A stretch of DNA of 6,694 nt from Akkermansiaceae bacterium UBA4145. GTDB taxonomy: Bacteria > Verrucomicrobiota > Verrucomicrobiia > Verrucomicrobiales > Akkermansiaceae. Of this stretch, positions 1-5,070 are shown one piece after another. How positions within the stretch are numbered: the stretch's first letter is position 1; every line of letters begins with the position of its first letter. The stretch lies in assembly GCA_002380675.1 (NCBI GenBank), contig DFWB01000107.1, positions 1 to 6,694 of the forward strand. Reading direction: 5' to 3'. The translations under genes were made by a program, and so were the position numbers. Under the pieces are notes generated by a model that searched no databases, was not told where the DNA came from, and saw only the letters and a list, made by a program, of their open reading frames with translations.

Positions 1-195
1 CGAAATATGCTGGCGGGTCGCCTCGACGACATCTTCAGCGGAAATTTTACGGCCAAGTGTGCGGAGGCTTTCCACAATCTCCAGAGAGGTTCTGACGCCG
101 AGATCAGCTGCGATCAGATCGGCTTCCAGCTCATCCCAATCTACGTCTGAGCGATTCGCGACCTTGTTGTAGAGGTTCTTGAAGAATCCAGCCAT
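1..195 (-). CDS. ftsY: FtsY, signal recognition particle receptor (N-terminal fragment)
   Basis: FtsY is the membrane-associated GTPase that receives ribosome-SRP complexes and hands nascent membrane proteins to the Sec translocon. Only the first 65 residues are here; the gene continues past the left edge, so the GTPase G domain is not visible. The visible part begins MAGFFKNLYNKVANRS, an amphipathic start, then VDWDELEADLIAADLGV (residues 18-34) and LEIVESLR (37-44). This is the pattern of the SRP54/FtsY helical N domain (D/E-LEE-L-ADLGV). The ATG at 193-195 puts the N domain almost at the terminus, so there is no long acidic A domain like that of E. coli FtsY; such short forms are common. 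The paralogue Ffh also has an N domain, but its start differs (usually MFExLSxxL). No Shine-Dalgarno sequence is seen. It is last in a leftward series, 128 bp after the preceding gene, and may have its own promoter. Confidence 0.88.
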   Translation of the reverse strand, partial: MAGFFKNLYNKVANRSDVDWDELEADLIAADLGVRTSLEIVESLRTLGRKISAEDVVEATRQHIS

Positions 196-323
196 GTTGG
201 TGAGAGGTAAGAGGCACAGAAATGTTGCTCGGTATGGAGCGCTTTATTCATTCCTTGTGGGCCGGAGGTTCTCGAATTCCTTACCTGAGGCAAGATATTT
301 GACCGGACAACAGCATCTCTTTC

Positions 324-1139
324 TTATGGAAAAGGGGTCTCTAGCGGTCTCTTTAAGCCTTTTCGCAGTGCCCCCGGGTAGTCCGTGGTTATTGAACGAC
401 AGCCCATTGTTATGAATCTCTGAGCTGTGTCGGGGTTGTTGACTGTCCAAACGTGGTGCTGAAAGCCTTTTTGGTTCAGGCTGTCCAAGTGAGCCTTGCT
501 TAGTCCAGGGTGAGGGCTTGATCCCAGTCCGTTTGCTTTAATTTCTGCGAGGGTTGCGAGTAGGTGAGGCAGCTTGTTGTCGGGGTCGTTGGAAGCTCTT
601 GCATCGAAGCTGTAGAGCCAGTTGACTGTCCAATCTGGCAATTGTTTCTTGAGAGACTTGACGACGTTCTTCTGGAAGGAAATGACGACGATTTGATCAT
701 TGGTCAGGCCGCTTTCTTTAACTGCTTTGATAAGGGCAGGAATGATCTCTGGACCACATTTGACCTCGATGAAAATCTGCTTTCCCGGGGGAACACAATC
801 GAGGACCTGTTCAATGGTCGGGATTCTTGTTCCAGCGAAGGCCTTTCCTTTCCATGATCCAGCATCGAGGGTCTGGAGTTCTGCCAATGTGCTTTTGTTG
901 ATGGTCAGGTCTTTGCCCGTGAGCTTCTTGGTGGTTCGATCGTGAAAACATACAATTCGTTCATCGCGAGTGAGGTGAAAATCGCCCTCGATAGCGTCAG
1001 CTCCCTGCTCCCACGCCAGAAGGAATGCCTTCAAGGTGTTTTCTGGGGCCTCTCCTGAGGCACCGCGGTGTGCGACGATAAAGGGTTCGGCGAAGAGAGG
1101 CATTGAGAGGGACAACAGGAAGTAGAGAAGAGTTTTCAC
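324..1139 (-). CDS. Secreted glycerophosphodiester phosphodiesterase (GDPD family)
   Basis: This 271-residue protein belongs to the GDPD family, TIM-barrel enzymes that hydrolyse glycerophosphodiesters to glycerol-3-phosphate and an alcohol using a divalent metal. The core motifs are intact: HRG (24-26) followed by PENT (32-35), EGDFHLTRD (51-59) with metal-ligand candidates Glu51 and Asp53, FHD (65-67) with the second catalytic His66, IEVK (124-127) and a C-terminal HVWTVNNP segment followed by ITTDYPG. A short hydrophobic leader with likely cleavage after FA (residue 17) predicts export to the periplasm. The start is GTG at 1137-1139; the next in-frame ATG is Met13, inside the leader, so GTG is preferred. 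No Shine-Dalgarno sequence is apparent. Length is normal for a single-domain GDPD. It lies 87 bp after the DUF1080 gene. The exact substrate cannot be told from sequence; scavenging of phospholipid head-group diesters is the likely role. Confidence 0.93.
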   Translation of the reverse strand: MKTLLYFLLSLSMPLFAEPFIVAHRGASGEAPENTLKAFLLAWEQGADAIEGDFHLTRDERIVCFHDRTTKKLTGKDLTINKSTLAELQTLDAGSWKGKAFAGTRIPTIEQVLDCVPPGKQIFIEVKCGPEIIPALIKAVKESGLTNDQIVVISFQKNVVKSLKKQLPDWTVNWLYSFDARASNDPDNKLPHLLATLAEIKANGLGSSPHPGLSKAHLDSLNQKGFQHHVWTVNNPDTAQRFITMGCRSITTDYPGALRKGLKRPLETPFP

Positions 1140-1226
1140 GGACCAGTGAAGAATCAGGTGAAGGAGTGAAAAGGCATTAAATAGACCATGAGAGGCCGGA
1201 TCTCCGCAGCCAACTATCGTGCAGAT

Positions 1227-1958
1227 CTATAACTTTCTGAGGTAGATTTGACGCCATTTAACATGGGTCGACTTTCCACCGTGGACCTGGAGAGCAATAA
1301 AGCCCTCGGGAGTGAAATGAGTTTCATCATTATCCTCGAAGTCAGCCCGCGATACTCCGTTGAGCCATGTCTGGATGCGCCTGCCCTCACACTTGATAAC
1401 GATCGTATTCCATTCCTTCCAGCGGAAGAGTTCTCTTCCCCTCAGGGAAAATTTTGAGGCGGCCTGTCCGCTGTTCCCGGTCGTGAACTTCCCGGGAAAG
1501 AGCCACCCGCGACGTGCTTCGTCATAGACTCCAGCGGTGTAGGATCGCTTCTCGTCATTGTCGTGTTCACATTGGTATCCAAAGACTCGTCCCGTCTGGT
1601 TTCGTTGCTGCGAGCGGAACTGACATCCCGAATTGCCGGAGCGATCGACGAATTGGAATTGGAACGTCAAAATGAAGTCGCGATAGATCTCTTTAGTGCA
1701 AAGGAAGGTGTTACCTCGAATGTTTTTCCCGTAGCCAACAATAGCGCCGTCTTCGACCTTGTATTTGCCGGTTCCTCCAGCCTTTCGCCAGCCCGTCAAG
1801 GTCTTGCCGTCAAAGAGTGAGGCGTATCCATCTTGTCGGAGGGCGGCAGGGTCAGCTCCAAAGGGCAGTTCAATTAACGGCGCAGGATCTACGGACACTC
1901 CTGATGCCAAGCACGGAAACATGGCCAGAAAGATGAAGGGGAACTTCATTGTGCTCAT
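1227..1958 (-). CDS. Secreted DUF1080 (3-keto-disaccharide hydrolase-like) protein
   Basis: This 243-residue exported protein has one DUF1080 domain (Pfam 3-keto-disaccharide hydrolase, a concanavalin-like beta-sandwich fold). Domain landmarks appear in the usual order: SLFDGKTLTGW (47-57), YKVEDGAIVGYG (66-77), a Tyr-Arg-Asp-Phe strand near 92-95, GNSGCQFRS (108-116), GYQCEHD (127-133), GVYDEARRGWL (143-153), WKEWNTIVIKCEG (180-192), TWLNGV (197-202) and GFIALQVHGG (219-228), ending in VKWRQIYLRKL. The N-terminus has a signal peptide (KFPFIFLAMFPCLASG). Either Met1 or Met4 could be the true start; Met4 gives the more typical leader, and neither has a Shine-Dalgarno sequence. Some family members act on 3-keto-glycosides and many are uncharacterised; the family is greatly expanded in Planctomycetes and Verrucomicrobia. 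No oxidoreductase partner is adjacent, so the substrate is unknown. It sits 38 bp after bioF and may be read through from it. Confidence 0.9.
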   Translation of the reverse strand: MSTMKFPFIFLAMFPCLASGVSVDPAPLIELPFGADPAALRQDGYASLFDGKTLTGWRKAGGTGKYKVEDGAIVGYGKNIRGNTFLCTKEIYRDFILTFQFQFVDRSGNSGCQFRSQQRNQTGRVFGYQCEHDNDEKRSYTAGVYDEARRGWLFPGKFTTGNSGQAASKFSLRGRELFRWKEWNTIVIKCEGRRIQTWLNGVSRADFEDNDETHFTPEGFIALQVHGGKSTHVKWRQIYLRKL

Positions 1959-1996
1959 GCTTGGGCATGGGAACCGCCCTGACGAGAAGAAAGGAG

Positions 1997-3145
1997 TCAG
2001 GAACTTTTGAGCAAGTTCTTGTGGAGCCCTTCGATCGACTCCGCCGTATGCTCAGCAGAAAGTGTAATTCGCAGTCGGGCTGATCCCCGGGGTACAGTTG
2101 GGAACCGAATTGCCGGAGCGAGAAAACCGGTTTCCAGAAGAGCTAAGGAGGCATTGAGAGCGGCTTCGTTAGTGCCCAGAATTACAGGCATGATTGCACT
2201 GCAAGGGTTCTTCCCAAGGAGCTCAGCGAGTCTCGATATATTTGACCAGAGACGATTCCTGAGTGCTTCTCCTCGTGATGAGGTGATTACCTCAATCCCG
2301 CAAAGCGAGGCAGCGGCCTGAGCTGGGGGGGGAGCAGTGGAATAAATAAAGGGCCGCGCCTTGTTAAGGAGAAGGTCAATCCAAGAGCGACTTGCGGCAA
2401 TATATCCTCCTCCCGAACCGATTGCCTTGCCGAGAGTTCCCATTTGAAAAGTGACGCGGTCCTGGATGCCTAATTCCTCAGCTAGTCCCTGACCGCCGGA
2501 ACCGAGAATCCCGACGGCATGCGCCTCATCAAGAAGAAGAAGGGCATGGTGCTGCTCTACGAGGTTAATAATCTCGGGAAGTGGTGCCCGGTCGCCATCC
2601 ATGCTGAATATGGACTCGGTTACGACTATGAGACGAGAGTTTGCAGGGAGCCGTTCCCGGTAATGCCTCAGGAGGTCTTCGAGTTTGTTGAGGTCGTTAT
2701 GGGGGTAGACCCGGAGGGTTGCCTTGGACTGGCGGGCGCCATCGATCAAGCTGGCATGACAGAGCTTATCAAGAATGACCACATCTCCTTTTGTGAGAAA
2801 TGCACCAAGCACCCCAATCGCAGTGGCGTATCCGTTGGCAAAGCTCAAGGCCGCCTGAGTGCCCTTCCATTCCGCGATTTTCTCTTCAAGGGCGTGATGA
2901 GGAGGAAGGGTGCCTGAAATGAGGCGGGACGCCCCTGATCCGGATCCATGGCGTCTGGTTGCCTCACATGCAGCATTTACCAGCGCTTCGTCTCGAGAAA
3001 GTCCGAGATAATCATTGGAGGAGAAATTAACAACCTTACGGCCATCGGAGTTGGCGCAAATGAGCTGTCCTGATTCCATGCGCCGCAGGCTTCTGAGAAG
3101 TCCTTCCTCAGACAGGGTGGCGAGTTCGTCCTCCGGGGTTCGCAT
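1997..3145 (-). CDS. bioF: 8-amino-7-oxononanoate synthase (BioF)
   Basis: BioF is the PLP enzyme that condenses pimeloyl thioester with L-alanine, with decarboxylation, to form 8-amino-7-oxononanoate, the first ring-building step of biotin synthesis in the cytosol. At 382 residues it has normal family length. Visible motifs: NDYLGL (44-49), GSGASRLISG (69-78), HAS (130-132, His130 expected to stack on PLP), ESIFSMDGD (177-185), DEAHAVG (206-212, Asp206 and His209 contacting PLP), TLGKAIGSGGGYI (237-249) with Schiff-base Lys240, RPFIYST (264-270) and RLRITLSAEHT (357-367). Related alpha-oxoamine synthases (KBL, serine palmitoyltransferase, ALAS) share the fold; the RPF-I-x-ST segment and overall pattern favour BioF, although the acyl substrate cannot be proven from sequence. 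It starts 10 bp after the carboxypeptidase gene, suggesting co-transcription. No other bio gene is in the window. No Shine-Dalgarno sequence is seen. The PPP at 272-274 is encoded by an eight-base C run. Confidence 0.92.
   Translation of the reverse strand: MRTPEDELATLSEEGLLRSLRRMESGQLICANSDGRKVVNFSSNDYLGLSRDEALVNAACEATRRHGSGSGASRLISGTLPPHHALEEKIAEWKGTQAALSFANGYATAIGVLGAFLTKGDVVILDKLCHASLIDGARQSKATLRVYPHNDLNKLEDLLRHYRERLPANSRLIVVTESIFSMDGDRAPLPEIINLVEQHHALLLLDEAHAVGILGSGGQGLAEELGIQDRVTFQMGTLGKAIGSGGGYIAASRSWIDLLLNKARPFIYSTAPPPAQAAASLCGIEVITSSRGEALRNRLWSNISRLAELLGKNPCSAIMPVILGTNEAALNASLALLETGFLAPAIRFPTVPRGSARLRITLSAEHTAESIEGLHKNLLKSS
2325..2332. repeat. Eight-base G/C homopolymer within bioF
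   Basis: Eight consecutive G on the + strand (C in the coding sense) encode most of the Pro-Pro-Pro at BioF residues 272-274. It is the longest mononucleotide run I noticed in the window. Such runs are prone to slippage and also to sequencing indels. The frame is intact here. Confidence 0.9.
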
Positions 3146-3155
3146 GACAAGTGGG

Positions 3156-4067
3156 TCAGGTTCCGGTCCTTAAAGCCACTACCGGCCGTATCGTCTGAGG
3201 AGATTCCAGTGCCCATCGTAGAAGAGACTCGGAGTCCTTCCAGACCGATGCAGGACTACTTCCGAGAACAACGGCTATCACGGTTCGGCCATGCAGTGTT
3301 CCACTTGCTACCAGACACTTGCCCGAAGCTCGAGTTGTTCCTGTTTTCATCCCGGTAGCGTAGGGGAGGATTTTCAGTAATCGGTTAGTGTTTGTGAGTT
3401 TGCTGACCTTTCCGTTGTTATGAATAAAGTCATAGCTACGGATTGTCAGTGGACCACGAATCGAAGGTTGTCGATATGCGTAGCGTGCAAGTTTAGCGAT
3501 GTCTCTTGCGGTAGAATACTGACCTTTCTGTGTCAGGCCGTGTGGATTAAGGAACACACTATTAGCCATTCCGAGAGAACGTGCTCGAAGAGTCATTTGT
3601 TGCGCGAATCTTGGGACGCTCCCAGCGACGTCTCGAGCAAGGGCTACCGACGCATCGTTTGCACTCCGGACGAGGATAGCCTTGAGTAACTGTCCACGAG
3701 TATACCTGTGACCAGTTTTTAGATAGAGTTTGGTAGGCTCAACCAGAGTATCACTTGAGTGGATAACCACAGGGTCATTTAGTGATCCGGCTTCAGACAC
3801 CAGCAAGGCTGTCATTAACTTCTGGGTGCTGGCAACCGCACATCTCTCATCGGCATTTTTTGCCATCAGGACCCTCCCGTTACTGGCGTCGATGACGATG
3901 ACTCGCTTGGCGACGACAGATGGAGGACCACCTTGTGGGGAAACTACCGAGTGAGGAATAGGGATGCGGATCGATCCCGCTGTGGTTGTCAGGTTTGGTG
4001 GTGCACAGGCAAAGGAGATGAATGAGAGTGCCAGGCAGGCCAGAGACGGGCCGGGTGCAATATTCAT
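3156..4067 (-). CDS. D-alanyl-D-alanine carboxypeptidase family protein (peptidase S11, low-molecular-mass PBP)
   Basis: This 303-residue exported serine peptidase trims the terminal D-Ala from peptidoglycan stem peptides, or possibly cuts cross-links as a D,D-endopeptidase. All three penicillin-binding motifs are present: STQK (80-83, nucleophile Ser80 and Lys83), SAN (135-137) and KTG (241-243). NPHGL (174-178) is also typical of S11 enzymes. The N-terminus has a hydrophobic stretch (about 8-21) but no Lys or Arg before it, which is unusual for a signal peptide. FAC at 19-21 resembles a lipobox only weakly. The protein ends soon after the catalytic domain, so it lacks the C-terminal beta-domain and amphipathic anchor helix of E. 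coli PBP5 (about 400 residues) and is nearer in size to PbpG/PBP7. An in-frame TGA lies at 4071-4073, two codons before the ATG at 4065-4067, so this is the first possible start. It is divergent from lexA and is followed after 10 bp by bioF. Confidence 0.92.
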   Translation of the reverse strand: MNIAPGPSLACLALSFISFACAPPNLTTTAGSIRIPIPHSVVSPQGGPPSVVAKRVIVIDASNGRVLMAKNADERCAVASTQKLMTALLVSEAGSLNDPVVIHSSDTLVEPTKLYLKTGHRYTRGQLLKAILVRSANDASVALARDVAGSVPRFAQQMTLRARSLGMANSVFLNPHGLTQKGQYSTARDIAKLARYAYRQPSIRGPLTIRSYDFIHNNGKVSKLTNTNRLLKILPYATGMKTGTTRASGKCLVASGTLHGRTVIAVVLGSSPASVWKDSESLLRWALESPQTIRPVVALRTGT

Positions 4068-4148
4068 TGATCATGATATTCTCATCCAGTGAACCATTCT
4101 CAAGAGCCAATTTTCCGGCTTCCCCTTACTGGAAGACTAAATAAATAC

Positions 4149-4178
4149 TTGCATTACAGCTCTTTTAGGATCAATACT
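4149..4178 (+). promoter_or_regulatory. Candidate lexA promoter (-35 TTGCAT, -10 AATACT)
   Basis: TTGCAT (4149-4154) and AATACT (4173-4178) are separated by 18 bases and match the sigma70 consensus at 3/6 and 4/6 positions. Transcription would begin near 4185, inside the LexA operator, leaving a leader of about 19 nt. That geometry suits repression, but the hexamer matches are weak. TAGGAT at 4166-4171 is an alternative -10. Confidence 0.28.
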
Positions 4179-4204
4179 GTTCAAACAAACATTAACTGTT
4201 CAAA
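4176..4204 (+). repeat. Direct repeat ACTGTTCAAA (two copies) before and at the lexA start codon
   Basis: The ten bases ACTGTTCAAA occur at 4176-4185 and again at 4195-4204, 19 bp apart start to start. The second copy ends on the A of the lexA ATG. Each contains the TGTTC half-site of the Verrucomicrobia LexA box, but only the first is followed by a good second half. Confidence 0.85.
4178..4191 (+). promoter_or_regulatory. Probable LexA operator (SOS box), TGTTC-AAAC-AAACA
   Basis: This 14-bp site matches the TGTTC-N4-GAACA box reported for Verrucomicrobia LexA at 9 of 10 specified positions (A instead of G at 4187). It ends 12 bp before the lexA ATG and overlaps the candidate start of transcription. 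That is the expected place for autorepression of lexA, with release after DNA damage when RecA stimulates LexA self-cleavage. Whether it also affects the divergent peptidase gene, whose start is 111 bp away, is unclear. Confidence 0.72.
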
Positions 4205-4818
4205 TGTCCCAAAAACTCACGGATAGGCAGCAAGAACTACTCGATTTTCTCCGCGACTCGCATCGACAGACTGGCGTAATGCCCTCCACTCGGGAGATTC
4301 AGTCCCATTTTGGATTCGCGAGTCAGACCGCGGCAATGAGTCACCTGCGTGCTCTCGAGCGGAAGGGGGCCATCAATCGGCTTCCGGGAAAAGCTCGAGC
4401 GGTGGTATTGCCAGAGGATCTGGAACGCGAAGAGATTATGGATATTCCAGTCTATGGAGAAATCGCCGCCGGCATGGCGCAAGATGTTGTGCCGGAGCGC
4501 GATGGTTGTGTGTCGATCGATGTGACAAGTATCGGCCTTTCCAAGTCAAAGAAAGTATTTGCCTTGAACGTCCGGGGAGACTCGATGATTGATGCCCATA
4601 TCTGTGATGGGGATACCGTTGTCCTGGAAATGCGTGAACCACGCGATGGAGATGTCGTTGCGGCTCTCATCGATGGGGAGACAACCCTGAAACGATATAT
4701 CGTCAATTCCGGAAAGCCTCACCTGCAGGCCGAAAATGAAATGTATCCAGATCTCATCCCTTTGAGCGAGCTGGTGATTCAAGGCGTCATGGTAGCCCTC
4801 CTGCGAAAGGCCGCTTGA
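4204..4818 (+). CDS. lexA: LexA, SOS-response transcriptional repressor
   Basis: LexA represses DNA-damage genes as a dimer and inactivates itself by autoproteolysis when stimulated by RecA filaments. The 204-residue protein has the normal two-domain build. An N-terminal winged helix-turn-helix occupies about 1-68 (LTDRQQELLDFL at 5-16, PSTREIQ at 27-33, recognition helix around SQTAAMSHLRALERKG at 40-55). A C-terminal S24 peptidase domain begins near 80. The scissile Ala89-Gly90 bond lies in GEIAAGMAQ, the nucleophile is Ser127 in RGDSM, and the general base is Lys163 in TLKRY. All catalytic parts are intact, so cleavage should be functional. The recognition helix differs from E. coli (SPNAAEEHLKALARKG), fitting the different operator here. 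The start is chosen because MSQKLTDRQQ aligns with the family N-terminus. There is no Shine-Dalgarno sequence; the leader is AT-rich. It is a single-gene unit divergent from the peptidase gene. Confidence 0.97.
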   Translation: MSQKLTDRQQELLDFLRDSHRQTGVMPSTREIQSHFGFASQTAAMSHLRALERKGAINRLPGKARAVVLPEDLEREEIMDIPVYGEIAAGMAQDVVPERDGCVSIDVTSIGLSKSKKVFALNVRGDSMIDAHICDGDTVVLEMREPRDGDVVAALIDGETTLKRYIVNSGKPHLQAENEMYPDLIPLSELVIQGVMVALLRKAA

Positions 4819-4904
4819 CGAGGGGGCTCCATATTCAGAGGAAACGGGCACCGTTGCAGACAAAGTGCTCCGGGGGTGGGCCTTGGCCGATTTAGCGGAC
4901 TTCT

Positions 4905-4928
4905 GACCTGAGGTCGCATGTTTACATG
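4905..4928. repeat. Two adjacent short palindromes
   Basis: GACCT-G-AGGTC (4905-4915) is directly followed, after one base, by CATGT-TT-ACATG (4917-4928). Both have perfect 5-bp arms. The loops are too short for stable hairpins, so if functional they would be protein-binding sites rather than terminators. Chance occurrence is quite possible. Confidence 0.35.
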
Positions 4929-5003
4929 AGATGGTTGCTGCTTCCGGAAAAGTGGTGGCTGAAAGGGCGTATCAAAAAGCGGTGGTGTCAGAGTCCGGGG
5001 GCC

Positions 5004-5009
5004 TATAAT
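5004..5009 (+). promoter_or_regulatory. TATAAT -10 hexamer upstream of the cytochrome gene
   Basis: A perfect sigma70 -10 hexamer lies 57 bp before the ATG of the large cytochrome gene. No good -35 hexamer lies 16-18 bases upstream (the sequence there is GTGGTG-like) and there is no TG extension, so the promoter may be activator-dependent or may not be a promoter. Transcription would begin near 5015-5017. Confidence 0.4.
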
Positions 5010-5017
5010 CTTTTCTC

Positions 5018-5070
5018 ATGGAAGTTCTGATCTCAGGTGCTCCAATCTAATGCCGGGTTGCTATCAATGA
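5018..5070 (+). other. Two overlapping mini-ORFs leading into the cytochrome gene start
   Basis: ATG at 5018 opens a 10-codon frame (MEVLISGAPI) whose TAA (5048-5050) overlaps the next ATG as TAATG. That ATG (5050) opens a 6-codon frame (MPGCYQ) whose TGA (5068-5070) overlaps the ATG of the main gene as ATGA. The chain begins within a few bases of the start predicted from TATAAT at 5004. These are standard stop/start overlaps for termination-reinitiation, but the peptides are too short to test by similarity, so function is unproven. Confidence 0.3.

Larger units (their letters stand above)
4068..4203. promoter_or_regulatory. Divergent intergenic region between the S11 peptidase gene and lexA
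   Basis: This 136-bp region must hold promoters for both the leftward carboxypeptidase gene and rightward lexA. Its lexA-proximal half (about 4137-4203) is clearly AT-rich and carries the LexA operator. On the leftward strand the best sigma70-like pair I find is weak: TTGAGA followed 17 bases later by AATATC, ending just before the ATG. I therefore do not call a specific promoter for that gene. Confidence 0.6.
4819..5066. other. Intergenic region between lexA and the cytochrome gene
   Basis: This 248-bp stretch has no recognisable gene. A small stem (AACGG/CCGTT, 4843-4855) follows lexA, but no T run comes after it, so it is a poor terminator. A possible 25-codon ORF runs 4931-5008; its peptide resembles nothing I know. 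Two short adjacent palindromes lie at 4905-4928, and a TATAAT hexamer and two mini-ORFs lie near the right end. Confidence 0.6.

Noticed and set aside
205..286. Inverted repeat AGGTAAG / CTTACCT flanking the ftsY upstream region
   Set aside because: Arms of 7 bp separated by 68 bp are easily expected by chance and form no sensible terminator or operator.
564..945. Two plus-strand frames opposite the GDPD gene
   Set aside because: Both are antisense to a gene with complete GDPD catalytic motifs and have no similarity I recognise.
2519..2917. 132-codon open frame on the + strand inside bioF
   Set aside because: It lies wholly antisense to a well-supported bioF, has no recognisable domain, and its composition is what the complement of bioF codons produces.
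4197..4210. Second full LexA box at the lexA start codon
   Set aside because: TGTTC-AAAT-GTCCC matches only the left half; the right half agrees poorly with GAACA, so it is listed as a half-site only.
4843..4855. Stem AACGG-GCA-CCGTT after lexA as an intrinsic terminator
   Set aside because: The stem is only 5 bp and is followed by GCAGACAAAG, with no T run.
4546..4863. 105-codon minus-strand frame over the lexA 3' half
   Set aside because: It is antisense to the intact LexA peptidase domain and shows no family motif.
4931..5008. 25-codon ORF between lexA and the cytochrome gene
   Set aside because: It has no Shine-Dalgarno sequence, no recognisable motif and no export signal; an open frame of this length in GC-balanced DNA is unremarkable.
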